Part shown: positions 36,900 through 47,440 of the stretch, one piece after another | How positions within the stretch are numbered: the first letter of the stretch is position 1 | Layout of the letters: each line of letters starts with the position of its first letter | Assembly (NCBI GenBank): GCA_020796225.1 | Contig: CM036756.1 | Location: 44,602,898 to 44,666,897 of the forward strand | DNA length: 64,000 nt | Direction: 5' to 3' | From: Arion vulgaris | Taxonomy: Eukaryota; Mollusca; Gastropoda; Stylommatophora; Arionidae | Position numbers and translations under genes: made by a program | Notes under the pieces: model-generated | What the model was told of the DNA's origin: nothing | Database searches by the model: none | Seen by the model: the letters and a program-made list of their open reading frames with translations, nothing else

Positions 36900-37345
36900 C
36901 AGTGTAGACCTACTCTTAGGCGAAGATCATAAAGCCCAAATATACGGCGAAAAATGATCGTTAAAGAGCAATGAATACATGAAGGAAGGTAAAGTGTGGG
37001 GAACTTACTGTCAGCGAAACAGACTCAAAACATTATCCGTAGGACAGAAACGGAAACCCTATAAAGAACACACTGATCCCACTGCGAACTAAAAATACCT
37101 GCTTCACTTATTGAAAGTGGTTTGGCTACTTGGTAAGAGGAGGCTTCTACAACGGAACATCAGGAAAGAAGACGCGAGGAAGACCACGAAAAAGATGGGT
37201 AGATGACGTAGTAGAAACCTGTCACTGAGCAAAAATAACAATCACCCAAGCCCCCAGAACAGCGCAATATAAAAACAGAAAAACCACGACACTGGGTAAC
37301 AACCCGATAAAGAACAAAATCACATGTGGGCTGGTCTGTCAAAGC
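36900..37345 (+). pseudogene. LINE 3'-end fragment (family X, copy 1)
   Basis: Around 37,120-37,210 the plus strand encodes KWFGYLV, then TRGRPRKRWVDDVVETC and a stop. This is the usual C-terminal order of RTE-like LINE polyproteins: FGH-like motif, basic GRPRKRW, acidic tail. The 130 bp after the stop, with TAACAATCACCCAAGCC and AACCACGACACTGGG, recurs inverted at 39,935-40,110 and 54,680-54,800, with a short piece near 58,975-59,015. Upstream of 37,080 the frame is unreadable. No catalytic domain survives. Confidence 0.65.
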
Positions 37346-37659
37346 AAAACCGTCACTTGTGTGTTATTTGTTCGAAGGAATGAGTTGAGTTGACGGTGTT
37401 TTCTCTGCTGAAAATGCAATGGATGTGTGGGGTAGTGGGCAGTGACTAATATCTGTCACGTGGCCATTATATAGGTTCACAAAGTTATCAGCTTGTGTTA
37501 CGGAACTAGTGCCCATTTGATCGAAGCCGAAGGTTGAGAGCCTTCATTAAATGCCACATGGCTACCCTTGTACAAAACTAGGAGTGCCATCGATCGAAGG
37601 ATTGATGGGGCTTGATAGTTTATAAACGTTTTCACGTTCCATTGTACTGGGTCCACCTG

Positions 37660-37870
37660 GTATCGCACATCCGGGGCGGGCCCCTAAAAAAGGCGAGTGA
37701 TGTAGGAGCCTAGGAAGCTTCCTAGTAGATAAAAAGCATCGCAGAAATCGGATGTGCTGGGCCTACTTGTAGGTGTATAACTGGTACAACCTACAATCGC
37801 TCTTAGGCTCAGATCACATACAAATCTAAAGGGTGGTTTAGCAAGTGGTCGATATAGAGCGCACGAAGAA
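37660..37870 (+). repeat. Dispersed repeat family D, copy 1
   Basis: Landmarks are AAAAAGCATCGCAGAAAT, GGCCTACTTGTAGG, CTCTTAGGCTCAGATCACAT and AGTGGTCGATATAGAGCG. It ends in an AAG-rich tail, GAAGAAGAAGC. Other copies are at 40,140-40,385 (plus) and 46,165-46,395 (minus). An AAG-tailed retroposon or LINE 3' UTR is the likely nature. Confidence 0.75.
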
Positions 37871-38289
37871 GAAGCAAAGGTAATATGTTACTATAAAGAT
37901 GTATGTATTATATTGTTTACAATAGCGAGTGCTGAAAAATGACTGCACACATTATACATAAATTCACCTTTCAAAATAAATGTCTTTGTAAACGCCTGCA
38001 AATATTTCGGATAGACAATATCACAAATGATGAGCTATGGAAGTAAACTGGTTGCACATCGCTGGCAACCACCATCAGGAGATGAAGGTGGACATGTGTG
38101 TATAATGTCACAAAACTTTGCAAAGACATGTCTCCGATGTACAGCAGACGGAAGGAGGATAAAGTGTAGAGTGTAGACCAAAGGAAACATAGAGAAGGAC
38201 GATGACAATGAAATCAAAGAGTGTAAACTGGTATAAGATATCATGGGTAGAAAGACAGAAAACAAGCAGTTATGCAGATTACTTACAAA

Positions 38290-38945
38290 AACTCATGAAG
38301 GCTCTGTGAACTTTTACACAGTTTTGTGACTTTCAGCACATGCAGATATGAACTTTCACTGCTCAAGTCAGAGATTGTGAAGGAAGACAGTGACAGTTTT
38401 GTCGTGAGTAAAAGTAGTCTGACTATGGAGATCATAGCCGTATCTAAAGCTATGATCTGGCTAGAGTCACATACTTTTGTTCATGCAGGTTTTCTCAGTA
38501 ACTCCGTGCGTATACTCAGAACGATTGACGTGGCTGGACTTGAAGACAATGGCTGGAGTATTTGAAGAGATTTAGTGTGACAAAAATCAGTTTTAAGTTT
38601 GGCCAAGGCACGCAGACGTAAAGGGGAAGGAACCCGTCGATAGGATATGGCTGCAGTAGAAAGCAGGCAACAATGGACAAGACTGATATTTTGAATTCCT
38701 AAGGAGAGAGGGCGTGTAAACGTTTCAAGGAATGGGGGTAAATCTGCAACTCTAGCCAGACTGCGAAAATACCAAATCAAACGTGGTGTAGCTAGACAAA
38801 AACACTGTTCTGCAATTTAATGGAGAATAGTAAACCAACACAGAACTGGTGTTGTTAATTGCCACACGGTGAGTGACATGTTCGGAGATCGTGTGGATTA
38901 GTTTGTTCGATGATGTACAGTGATGATGACCTGACAACTAAACTA
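38290..38945 (+). pseudogene. LINE RNase H domain remnant
   Basis: The open segment 38,326-38,565 encodes SLTMEIIAVSKAMIWLES, a good match to the second RNase H motif (conserved Glu before an A-x-x-A helix). It is followed by an FLSNS segment where TDS is normal, so the third catalytic Asp is lost. After a frameshift near 38,570, GHA-type residues are no longer readable, but a peptide VNVSRNGGKSATLARL continues to about 38,780. The domain order suits an I-clade or related LINE. With the catalytic Asp missing and several frame breaks it is inactive. It may belong with the LINE tail at 38,995, but family identity is not shown. Confidence 0.5.
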
Positions 38946-38994
38946 ACATTATATGTCAACTCGGATACATATATATATATATGCAAACTTACCT

Positions 38995-39285
38995 TCAATC
39001 ATGAGCATATTGAGCAGTAGAAGACTAAGATGGCTAGGGCATGTGCGAAGAATGGACAATAGCCACATACCAAAACAAATGTTGTTCTGTAAATTTTCGG
39101 AGGGGAAGAGGCACCAAGTCAGACCACTGCTCAGATATAGAGATATCTGCAAAACCTCAATGAATAACTTTTCTATCGGTCCCAGCAAATGGGAAAAACT
39201 AGCTGATATGGAGTTATATGGAACAAAACATTACGCAAAGATGCAGAATCTTTTGAAAAGAGACCTAGGGATGAGCTGAAAGACG
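38995..39285 (+). pseudogene. LINE polyprotein C-terminal fragment
   Basis: One frame, opening at 38,953, gives RRLRWLGHVRRMDNSHIP, then a GKRHQVRPLLRYRD segment, CKTSMNNF, and a run ending KRDLGMS before the stop at 39,279. The RW-GHV-RM-D motif followed by R-L-R-Y-D-C-K is the standard C-terminal tail of a large group of animal non-LTR polyproteins. The tail itself is nearly intact, and everything upstream, including the palm, is absent. This is the usual 5'-truncated insertion. It belongs to a different lineage from the GRPRKRW fragments nearby. Confidence 0.75.
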
Positions 39286-39934
39286 AAAGAGACAAGCGAA
39301 AACTCAGAAGTTGTCACAGTAAAACATTAGCCAATTGACCGTCTGTAAAGACGAAAATGTCATATATATAAAATAATAATGATGTTCGCACACATACTGT
39401 TGTGATGCTCTCGATATGTTGCCCATTAAGATTATAACTATTATCTGCATACTACATCCATTAGATATCAACACCCAAATTAATCCTTCTAATTAATCAG
39501 TTAAAGTTAAGTTAACTGCATATCCTTTACAGGACTTTGTGAATCAACTCCCAGCTTTTTTAACGCTGTTTGTGATTTTTCTATAATTAATCAGTTACAG
39601 ATAACAAATTCAGAAATAACATCTCTCTTGTCAACAGAACCAAAGACTCAAAGATGGATGAAGAGAAGACCTCTCAAGAACAATCATAACTTGCACATGG
39701 CTATAGAATGATTGACAAATTACAAAAACATCACAAAGTGTGGAATGTGTGAATGTCCAGCGTACACAACGATATTTATATATATCATACTATTGTGTAA
39801 ATTGTAACATCAATTAAAATTCTGATCAGCATTAACCAAACATTTGTTACGTTATTCCAATTGTAATTTGTTGACATTCATGTTATAGCTTTGTAGATTT
39901 GGAGCCATATGTACACATTTGTGTTTTCTTACTT
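39286..39934. other. AT-rich intergenic stretch
   Basis: No gene is seen. A short segment at about 39,519-39,550, GCATATCCTTTACAGGACTT, matches the start of dispersed family F seen at 58,330 and 62,665. The rest is featureless. Confidence 0.5.
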
Positions 39935-40110
39935 TGTCGTCACACTGTTATCGGGTTGTTGCACAGTGTCGTGGTTTTCTGTTTTCTCTTGCGCTGTTCT
40001 GGTGGCTTGGGTGATTATTATTTTTGCTCTTTGACAGGATTCTGCTATGTCATCTACCCATCTTTTTCATGGTCTTCCACTTGCCTTCTTTCCTGATGTT
40101 CTGTTGTAGA
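39935..40110 (-). pseudogene. LINE 3'-end fragment (family X, copy 2)
   Basis: This is the reverse complement of 37,165-37,330. On the minus strand, KMGR-type basic residues lead into a VDDIAES segment and a non-coding tail containing AATAATCACCCAAGCCACCA and CCACGACACTGTGCAACAAC. The two copies face each other about 2.6 kb apart. Only the 3' tail is present. Confidence 0.65.
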
Positions 40111-40139
40111 AGACTGTATACTGTGGAGTTTCAGGTCCA

Positions 40140-40385
40140 CAACGGAAGCAAAGAAAAGTACCACTATGACCTACAAGGCATGTTGTAAGAGGCGACAGAT
40201 GTAGGAGCTAGAGAAGCTACCCTATTAAATAAAAAGTGTCGCAGAAATCTGATGTACTGGCCTACTTGTAGGCACATAGCTGGCACAACGCACAATTACT
40301 CTTAGGCTCAGATCACATACAAATCACACAGAGTGGTTAACAAGTGGTCGATATGGAGCGTTCAAAGTTGAAGAACAAGGAAAAA
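40140..40385 (+). repeat. Dispersed repeat family D, copy 2
   Basis: The order is as at 37,660: GTGTCGCAGAAATCTGATGT, GGCCTACTTGTAGGCACATA, ACTCTTAGGCTCAGATCACA and GTGGTCGATATGGAGCG. It ends in a GAAGAACAAGG tail. Confidence 0.75.
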
Positions 40386-40389
40386 TATG

Positions 40390-40720
40390 CAAAATGAAAT
40401 CAACAAGAACAAGAAATTTAACTAAAATATAATACCCAAATACATGGTCCTGTATGGGTATTTTTATTGATATCATGTATGTGTTATCAATTGAACAGGT
40501 GGATAAACATGTCAATCTACATCAGTGGTAATTAACATGATTGATATCATAGCAACAAGCAAGTATACTAATAGCAAAAACAACCAGAACTAACAGTCAT
40601 TACAAAGAAAACAAAGCTCTTAAGACTGTTAAATATTAAGCCAATAATCATATATCCTAGGCCACCATAAAACACAAAAGGAAAAGTGAAGCAAAGACAT
40701 ACAGAACAGTACAGAAATAT
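40390..40720. other. AT-rich stretch, nothing recognised
   Basis: No gene, tandem array or transposon terminus is recognisable here. Confidence 0.5.
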
Positions 40721-40723
40721 AAC

Positions 40724-40868
40724 TTAACTCCTTGTGGACCAAATGCCACACTATGTGGCTATGGGTTCGACGACCTTTTACCAGGAGCCACACTAAAGGG
40801 CTTTTTTATTCTAAAAATAAATGGTTTGTAAACACATGACTTTTGCCCTGGTACACTAAGAGAGTTAA
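40724..40868 (+). mobile_element. TTAA MITE family A, copy 1
   Basis: A 145-bp element starting TTAACTCCTTGTGGACC and ending CACTAAGAGAGTTAA. TTAA lies at both edges, the target duplication of piggyBac-type transposons. An internal palindromic motif, GCCACACTATGTGGC, follows the left end. The inverted partner lies at 41,307-41,471. Confidence 0.75.
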
Positions 40869-40945
40869 GAGAAAAGTTTTGTTAAGAGATCAAGTAGCAC
40901 ATACTTTAAGAAATTTCAACAGTATGTACACAAATTTGTTTGTTG

Positions 40946-41010
40946 AAGTGGCCGAGCAGTTAGGATACCAGTCTCTCAATCACAAGAACACAGTTTGAAG
41001 CCCTGATAAA
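40946..41010 (+). repeat. tRNA-like SINE head
   Basis: GTGGCCGAGCAGTTAGG resembles the D-arm and A box of Leu or Ser tRNA. AGTTTGAAGCCC sits where the B box should be, with mismatches. There is no closed acceptor stem, so it is a SINE relic and not a tRNA gene. Confidence 0.5.
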
Positions 41011-41206
41011 GTTAGGAATACTTTTGTTTTTCTTTTGGGAAAGAATTTTAAATTGACTGACTTATTCCTCTCTGCTCCTTGTGGAGCATAGGCCTCAACA
41101 GTTGTTCTTCACTATCCCTGGTAATTTTCTTGATGGCTTCCCAGAATAATTCAACACCCTTCAGTTTCTCAAGAAGACTCCTTCTTCAGGTCTATTTAGT
41201 GTGTCA

Positions 41207-41545
41207 CCTTCCCATGAGGTCATTACCATGTAGAGATAGGGAAATTTGCGCGCCTCAATAATCCAAAAAGCTATAACTGCAGAAAAATTGTTTCCGATAG
41301 GGTTACTTAACTTTTAGTGGACCAGAGCAAAAGCCATGTTTTTACAAGCCGTTTGTTTATAGAATAAAAATGCCCTTTTAGTGTGGCTCCTGGTAAAAAG
41401 GCGTCCAAACCAAAGCCACGTAGTGTGGCGTCTGGGCCACATAGTGTGGAGTTTGGTTCACAAGGATTTAAGCCGGACAGGTCAAAGGAGAGAGGTTAAA
41501 CTGAATATAGCCTCTAGGTTGTGCGATGGACTAAGTGCCTATCAA
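41207..41545 (+). mobile_element. LINE 5' leader copy 2, interrupted by a MITE
   Basis: Bases 41,207-41,306 and 41,472-41,540 together match the leader at 57,479 in order: CATGAGGTCATTACC, GCGCCTCAATAATCC, AAAGCTAT, and after the interruption GCCGGACAGGTCAAAGG. The interruption is exactly the TTAA element at 41,307-41,471. The leader's pseudoknot pairing is kept with compensatory changes. No matching 3' tail or target duplication was found, so it is an old remnant. Confidence 0.75.
41307..41471 (-). mobile_element. TTAA MITE family A, copy 2
   Basis: A 165-bp element from TTAACTTTTAGTGGACC to GGTTCACAAGGATTTAA, inverted relative to the copy at 40,724. Shared internal landmarks are CACATAGTGTGG, AGTGTGGCTCCTGGTAAAAA and AGAATAAAAATGCCCTTT. 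It carries one more CACGTAGTGTGG palindromic block than copy 1. It splits a LINE leader and so is younger than that leader. Confidence 0.8.
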
Positions 41546-41925
41546 TATAAAAATAAAATGATGCAGTTACATAAACTAAAAAATGACTATTTTCCTTAGT
41601 CAAAAAATGAACTAGCGACCATATAACTAGGAATATTGTTAACAGCAAAGGCAGCTCTTATTTCTGAATCAAAAATCTCAGAGAGGCTACCTTACTTGAA
41701 ATATATTACAACAAATGAATAAAAACAATATCCATGAACACCCTTTGACGCAAACTTCCTGTATCAATGTCAACTGCAGTGATTTAAATGGAGATGAGAA
41801 AAAGAACATTAATGATGAAAAAGATATGTTTACAACTATCTATAACTCTTATAAAGTACTTTTTATCATTCCATTCAGCAAAAAGTTAAAGATAATTTAT
41901 GATCTATAATGTTGGAAGGGTGTTT
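41546..41925. other. AT-rich stretch before the LINE
   Basis: Nothing is recognised. A 64-residue open segment at 41,715-41,909 is rich in Asn and Lys, as AT-rich DNA gives by chance, and has no motif. Confidence 0.5.
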
Positions 41926-42068
41926 AGTGTTGGAGTCCTGAAGGAACGAAGTACTAACATTCCCTTGGTAAGCAGAGGGTTGGAGCTAGCTGTCGGCAGA
42001 TCACAGACCTGGGTGGTAAGGAAAGCCACAGGCTCCCCAGCAAACATGGCAGAGAAAACTAAATGTAA

Positions 42069-43160
42069 AAATACGAGCTCGGGTGTCGCCTCGGTTACAA
42101 GGCCGCGCGAGTAGTAAATCTCCAGGCTACCGGTGAAAAGTTAGCAACTGGAAACAAAGATCTGTTCTCTCTTAACATTTTACAATTAAATATCTGTGGT
42201 CTGTCAACAAAGAAACTAGAATTAACACACCTGCTACACCATAAGAAAATACACATAGCACTCTTACAGGAAACCCTCCATCGGAACACAGACCAACATA
42301 TTCCAGGATACACACATTACACCTGTAAATGTAATGACTGCAGAGGAATCATCACTTATATAAGAAATGATATCCAGGGGAACGTGACAAACATCACATC
42401 TCATCAACCGTCTGATATACAGAGAGCAACAATTTGGCAAGACGGGAAAAAATACACAGTCTATAATGTGTACAATCCCCCTGGTACCAATTGCAGCTTT
42501 CCATATCTCAGTGACACTGTGTATTCTGGACTCATCCTTGCTGGAGATTTCAATGGACACTCCCCTCAGTGGGGCTACAAAAATATAACCAGACTGGGAA
42601 AGCGATTGAAGAAATGTGTAACACAAGCAATCTACTGGTCCTTCAAGACAACACATCAACTCCAACCCTCTTACACAGGGTACACAACACGTTAAGTAGG
42701 CCAGATTTGACCATTCTTTCATCTGACCTCCTCCAAAGACATACTTTGGAAGTGCTTGACGGCCTAGGAAGTGACCACAGACCTATCCTAACATCCATAC
42801 TGACACCATCTCCCAAACGATTTCTACAGAGAGCACGCTGGAATTTCAAAAAGGCCAATTGGACAAAGTATCAAGAAACAACAGATAAACTTCTAGGTGA
42901 AATAAAGTGTAATACAACAATTGAACACCACTGCGCTGTGATCACAGAAGCCCTGCTGAAAGCAGCCTCCATCTGCATTCCTAGAGGATGTAGAAAGAAC
43001 TATAAACCATTCTGGAATGAAACAATTGCCAAAATAGTACAAGAAAGAGAACAAGTGAGGAAACATTTTGAAGAGAAGCCCACACTAGAAAACAAAATCC
43101 TATACAATAGAACTAATGCGAAGAAACGGCGTCAATACGGCCAAAAGAGAAAAATGGCAT
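42069..43160 (+). pseudogene. LINE endonuclease domain (frameshifted)
   Basis: The frame opens at 42,069 and reads LQLNICGLSTKK, ALLQETL, and near 42,540 AGDFNGHSPQWG. These are the N-terminal, QET and GDFN motifs of the exonuclease-endonuclease-phosphatase fold that nicks target DNA. Near 42,597 the frame changes. The next frame (to 43,162) carries LGSDHRPILT, the catalytic SDH motif, and the linker toward the reverse transcriptase. Together the parts cover a full-length endonuclease, and all four signature motifs are intact apart from the shift. A second shift at about 43,145 leads into the reverse-transcriptase frame. Upstream, 41,899-42,114 holds a short open segment, MAEKTKCKNTSS, that may be the original N-terminus. 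Confidence 0.88.
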
Positions 43161-44435
43161 AAAACAGTAGCAGATCTTGACGTAGGAAGAAATGGGGCTA
43201 AAGCATGGTCATTACTGAGCAATTTGTGTGGAGAAAAACGTCGAAACAACCCCAGGCCTATAAGTACAGATAAAGCAACAATAGTGGAAGATCAAAAGAA
43301 AGCAGAAATATTTAACAAATACTTTGCTTCCATTAACAGAACAGATAAACATACAACGAAGGACAAAGACCGCATACATGAGCTCAAGATAAAAGAACAT
43401 GCCTGCAGCACCAATATTGCACTCTTTGAGGACGACTTCACACAAACTGAGCTCACTAGAGCAATGAAGAAACTAAAACTTCGGAAGTCACCAGGTCCAG
43501 ACAAAATACATAATGAGATGCTCATCCACCTTGGTAATGTTGGTAAAGCAGTGATCCTAGATCTAATTAATAAAACTTGGAATGAGGGTACATTGCCCAA
43601 GACATGGAAGAATGCAACAATAACACCTATCTTGAAGAAAGGAAAACCATCTGAAGACGTGAAAAGCTATAGGCCAATATCCCTCACTTCATGCCTAGGT
43701 AAACTAGCTGAAAGAATGATTAATCACCGGTTATATTGGTGGCTCGAAACCACCAAGATGCTGAACAGTAGCCAAGCAGGGTTTAGAGCAGGACAGAGAA
43801 CTGATGATCAGATTTTTAGACTGAGCCAAATGATCATTAACGGGTTCCAAAGGGGAAAACACACTACTGCTGTATTCATTGACTTGCAACAAGCATACGA
43901 CAGAGTGTGGCGAAAAGGATTGCTGGGTAAAATGTTAGATACAGGAATCCATGGTAAGATGTATCGTTGGGTGAAAACATCCCTCACAGACCGCACAATC
44001 CAGACAAAGATCAACAATGGCATCTCTTCCAAGCAGGTGCAAGAAGAAGGTCTACCCCAGGGCTCCCCACTAAGTTGTACACTTTTCCTCCTGTTTCTGA
44101 ATGACATGCCCAAAGAGCTACTGACAGAAAAAGCATTATATGCTGATGACCTGGTTCTTTGGCACACCAGCAAGCACACTGGCTTCAGTGAAAGGCGGCT
44201 AAATGAAGACCTTGACAGGCTTAGTAAATACTGTGAAACATGGAAATTGAAAGTGAACTACACCAAGACAACCTACTCTATTTTCACCAGGAGTAACAAG
44301 GTGGCAAAGAAAAATATTACACTAACACTAGATGGTAATATTTTAAAGAAAGAAGATAACCCAACATACCTAGGGGTGACGATGGATAGGCAGCTCTCAT
44401 TTAACAAACATGTCCAAAACCTGAAGTTAAAGTAA
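43116..44435 (+). pseudogene. LINE reverse transcriptase domain
   Basis: A 439-residue open frame holds the complete palm and fingers. SPGPDKI lies at residues 125-131, YRPISLT at 185-191, QAGFRAGQRTDDQ at 220-232, motif A IDLQQAYDRVW at 255-265 with catalytic D256, motif B GLPQGSPLS at 312-320, motif C YADD at 342-345, and motif E TYLGVTMD near 423-430. All catalytic aspartates are present. The first dozen or so residues belong to the out-of-frame region before the upstream shift. The frame stops at 44,433 because of another shift, so the enzyme would lack its C-terminal connection. The protein primes cDNA synthesis at nicked chromosomal DNA. Confidence 0.93.
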
Positions 44436-44815
44436 AAAAGAGACTAAATCTCCTAAAACGACTTGCAAGTACCTCATAGGCGAAACAAAAACACACTTAG
44501 GCAACTCTACATTGGTTATGTACGCTCTGTAATGGATTGCAACCTAGCACTGCAGGCAACATGTAGTAAAACAACAAAGGAAGCTCTGGACAAAGTACAG
44601 AGCCAGGCAGTGCATTTCATCTCTGGAGGTATGAGATCAGCCCCTACAGCAGCATGTGAAATCCATACAAACATCGAGCCCTTGCGAATGCGTAGGGAGG
44701 CAGCAGTAGTAGAGACAGTGGAAAGATATAAAAGACTTAGTAGAAACCACCCTAACAGACAGTTAGTAGACAACTGGCGACCACAGCACAGACTGAAGCA
44801 AAAAAACAATCCTAG
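44436..44815 (+). pseudogene. LINE connection region between RT and RNase H
   Basis: From 44,463 one frame reads QLYIGYVRSVMDCNLAL, then LDKVQSQAVHFISGGMRSAP and EIHTNIEPLRMRREAAVV, a well-conserved thumb and connection segment of I-clade LINE proteins. It is separated by frameshifts from the reverse transcriptase (about 44,434-44,490) and from RNase H (about 44,810). No catalytic residues are expected here. The segment orders the two flanking domains and shows that nothing large is missing. Confidence 0.85.
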
Positions 44816-44817
44816 AT

Positions 44818-45912
44818 GTGGCATTAGGCCTGCAAGAAAAATATCACATGCCGGAGAACAGAGAAGAGACACAAATTGTACATACAGAAGTCCCTCCAAA
44901 TTGTAGTCTCGCCTGTCCAAAAATAAACACCACACTTACCAAAGACATCACCAAGAAGAACTCAGACCCAGTAGATCTCTGGATGGTGGCCCAAGACACC
45001 ATACTATCTTTCCCAGACGAGTGGATACATGTATATACAGATGGCTCAGCCTTCAAGGGGACTATTAATGCTGGATACGGTGCACGAATAGAATACCCAG
45101 ACAAATCGTGTGACGAGTTGCAAAATGCATGTGGAAAGTACTGTTCTAATTTTGAGGCCGAGACCATTGCCATTGAAGCTTCAGTGCACCATCTTACAAA
45201 CATATTCCAGCTCCATCCCGGAAAAACTCAGCACACTGTTATCTTTACTGATGGTAAGTCAGTGCTACAGTCACTAGAAAATGCAAACCCTGAGAGCCCA
45301 GCGTGCCAGTCCCTGGCTCTATCCATCAGTTCATTCATCAACACCTTTGCCGTCAAGCTTACCTTACAGTGGATACCAGGACACAGCAACATACAAGGAA
45401 ATGAAAGAGCAGACATCCTTGCAAAGGCAGGGGCAAATAGTCAACAGCATGACAGACCAATAACTCTGCAGACTGCTAAACAAATAATAAGAAGTAACAA
45501 GAAGGAGGAGTGGATGAATGAGTGGGCAATGGGCAAAACTGGCAGAGCCCTCTTTAAACACATGACCACTCCAAATCCCAAAGATGCTATAAATGACCTC
45601 ACACGACAAGAACAAGTCATTATTTTCCGCCTTAGGACGCAACATGTGCCCCTGAATGCTCACCTACACCGCATCCAACCAAAGATTGCCCCACAATGTC
45701 AACTGTGTGACTATTCAGAAGAAACTGTCACACACCATCTCTTCCAGTGCCCTGCACTCAGTGACCTACGCCACAAGTACCTACCTCCAGACTCAGATGT
45801 TGAAAACTCTCTCTATGCTAACAGAACACAACTCAGACAGACCTGTAAATTCACTGCCATGGCCTCAAGTCGAAGGGCAAATGCTCAGATGACTGCTGGA
45901 TCGGAAAAGTAA
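44818..45912 (+). pseudogene. LINE RNase H domain and CCHC knuckle
   Basis: A 364-residue open frame. RNase H type 1 motifs are intact: VYTDGSA with D75, EAETIAIEA with E115, [10 protein letters not shown] with D145, and [13 protein letters not shown] with H189 and D199. This domain degrades the RNA strand of the RNA-cDNA hybrid during target-primed reverse transcription. The C-terminus has C294-x2-C297, H306 or H307, and C311, a CCHC knuckle found at the end of many I-clade proteins. The frame closes at 45,912 only a few bases before the 3' tail, so the element has almost no 3' UTR. This part is undamaged, though it is cut from the reverse transcriptase by frameshifts. Confidence 0.93.
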
Positions 45913-46054
45913 GTAAAGTAAAGTGTTGGAGTCATCACATTAATAGATACTAGACCCTAGCATTTGGAGTTGAGGTGGCACCTTTATTCCATCTTTTCTA
46001 ATCTGCTCCATTTACAATTGATTCCCAAAATTGTTCTTGGAGAGCATTACTTAG

Positions 46055-46150
46055 TATATATATATATTTAGATTGGAAGACTCCAGTAAAACTGTATACT
46101 AATAACCAAATAATAAAGTACAAAGTTTGGTAGTTTTACAAAGTACAACA
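46055..46150 (-). repeat. Dispersed repeat family T, copy 2
   Basis: The plus strand reads CCAGTAAAACTGTATAC, then AAAGTACAAAGTTTGGTAG and TTTTACAAAGTAC. It is the reverse complement of the family at 49,235, with the same two inverted end motifs as 30,465. Confidence 0.5.
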
Positions 46151-46164
46151 TACTCAATCAACAA

Positions 46165-46395
46165 TTCTTCTTCTTCTTTGAATGCTCCATGTCGAACACC
46201 TTTTAACCACTCTTTGTGATTTGTATGTGATCCAAGCCTAAGAGTGATTGTATATTATGTCAGTTATGTGCCTACAAGTAGACCAGCACATCAGATTTCT
46301 GCGATGCTTTTTTATTTACTAGGTAGCTTCCTAGGTCTTACATCAGTCGCTTCTTATGACATGTCTTGTAGGTTGCAGTGATACTATGCTTTGAT
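46165..46395 (-). repeat. Dispersed repeat family D, copy 3
   Basis: This is the reverse complement of 37,660-37,870, starting with the tail as TTCTTCTTCTTTG. It runs through GTATGTGATCCAAGCCTAAG, GTGCCTACAAGTAGACC, GATTTCTGCGATGC and GGTAGCTTCCTAGGTC. Confidence 0.75.
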
Positions 46396-46699
46396 TCTCT
46401 GAGGGCCCCAGCACCACACATGCAAATCAACAATGGATTCAATTAATCCTTTGATTGCAAAGCCAGAGCTTTGACATTTGACTATATACCAGCATGGTGT
46501 TTTACCAGTGCTGACCTAGTAGTTCAGTAGTAACTTTGGAAAAAATGACAATGCTTTGTAGCCTTTGGAGACCGTACAATATACATTGTATGTCATTTCC
46601 CATTCCTATGTCCAAGTATGCAGGAGGTTCAATTTCATTCCTCACTTGTAGAACATTGGGTGTGAGAAATTAAACAACAATCATTGCTGTGTTTGATTC

Positions 46700-47149
46700 G
46701 ATAAGTGTATGCTCTACATATTGCGCTAAACTGACATTCTACAACATTGAAAACTGGATTTTTTTGGGGGGTCATCATCAATCCAGACTAGTAACTGCAG
46801 TTACATGATACACCACATAAATTTAACCATTAAAAACATATTCTACAACCATTACGTTAAAATGGAAAACAGAAAAGAACAACAAATTCATTTTAAATGT
46901 AGTAAAATAATAAACAAAAAACACAAAATGGAATGTGTTCAAACATGCATTTAAAACATGTTACAATTTGTATATGATGTATTTAAGTAAACAATGAACT
47001 ATCCATGCTTTATAAATAACATCTTCCAGTGAGATCTGATGTGTAAAAGTTGTCAGATCTATTTGACAAATGCATAAATAAATTAGGATAATGTTCAATT
47101 TACTGCAGGGAGAAGAAATTATTACAATAAAGGTAATTTAGTAGAATGT
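46700..47149. other. AT-rich stretch, nothing recognised
   Basis: Contains homopolymer-rich sequence with no open frame, tandem array or transposon end that I can support. A possible SINE relic around 46,555-46,670 (TATGCAGGAGGTTCAATTTC) resembles 59,920-59,960 weakly. Confidence 0.4.
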
Positions 47150-47159
47150 AATGTAATAG

Positions 47160-47440
47160 TGTTATGTGACCTGACAAGAGTTAGAATTTGAACAAGAAAT
47201 GGCAAGTTCTCTTTATGACAACTTAGTAACTTCACAGTACCTAGAATCTGGAGGTGAAATTGCCAATTTTTTTGCGACATGCTAGTGACCTCACAGTATT
47301 TAGAATGTGGATGTGAAATGATTTTCTTGTGACATGCTAGTGACCTCAAAGTATTTAGAATTTGGAGGTGAGATGTATAATTTTCTTTATGACATGCTAG
47401 TGACAACACAGTACTTAGAATTTTGAGGTGAGATGACCAG
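47160..47440. repeat. 55-60-bp tandem repeat, about 4.5 units
   Basis: GACATGCTAGTGAC recurs at about 47,276, 47,331 and 47,391, with a diverged AACTTAGTAACTT unit before. Each unit contains ACAGTATTTAGAATTTGG and GAGGTGAGATG. Minus-strand frames through it are repeat translations. Confidence 0.85.

Larger units (their letters stand above)
41938..45921 (+). mobile_element. I-clade (Nimb-like) non-LTR retrotransposon, 3,984 bp
   Basis: This is a nearly complete LINE with domains in the order apurinic-type endonuclease, reverse transcriptase, RNase H and CCHC knuckle. The 12-bp sequence AGTGTTGGAGTC occurs directly before it (41,926-41,937) and directly after it (45,922-45,933), a perfect target-site duplication that fixes both ends. 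The 3' end is an AAGTAAGTAAAGTAA-type short-repeat tail rather than poly(A). A C-terminal RNase H and GTAA-like tail are usual for I-clade elements of the Nimb group. At least four frameshifts break the reading frame. The intact duplication suggests a fairly recent insertion. The 5' end lacks the leader seen at 57,479 and may be truncated. Confidence 0.93.

Noticed and set aside
40946..41010. Functional tRNA-Leu or tRNA-Ser gene
   Set aside because: The A-box region is good, but the B box has mismatches and no acceptor stem closes.
42264..42722. Minus-strand 152-residue open frame
   Set aside because: It is antisense to the LINE endonuclease, whose motifs read clearly on the plus strand.
43808..44179. 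Minus-strand 123-residue open frame
   Set aside because: It is antisense to the catalytic core of the LINE reverse transcriptase.
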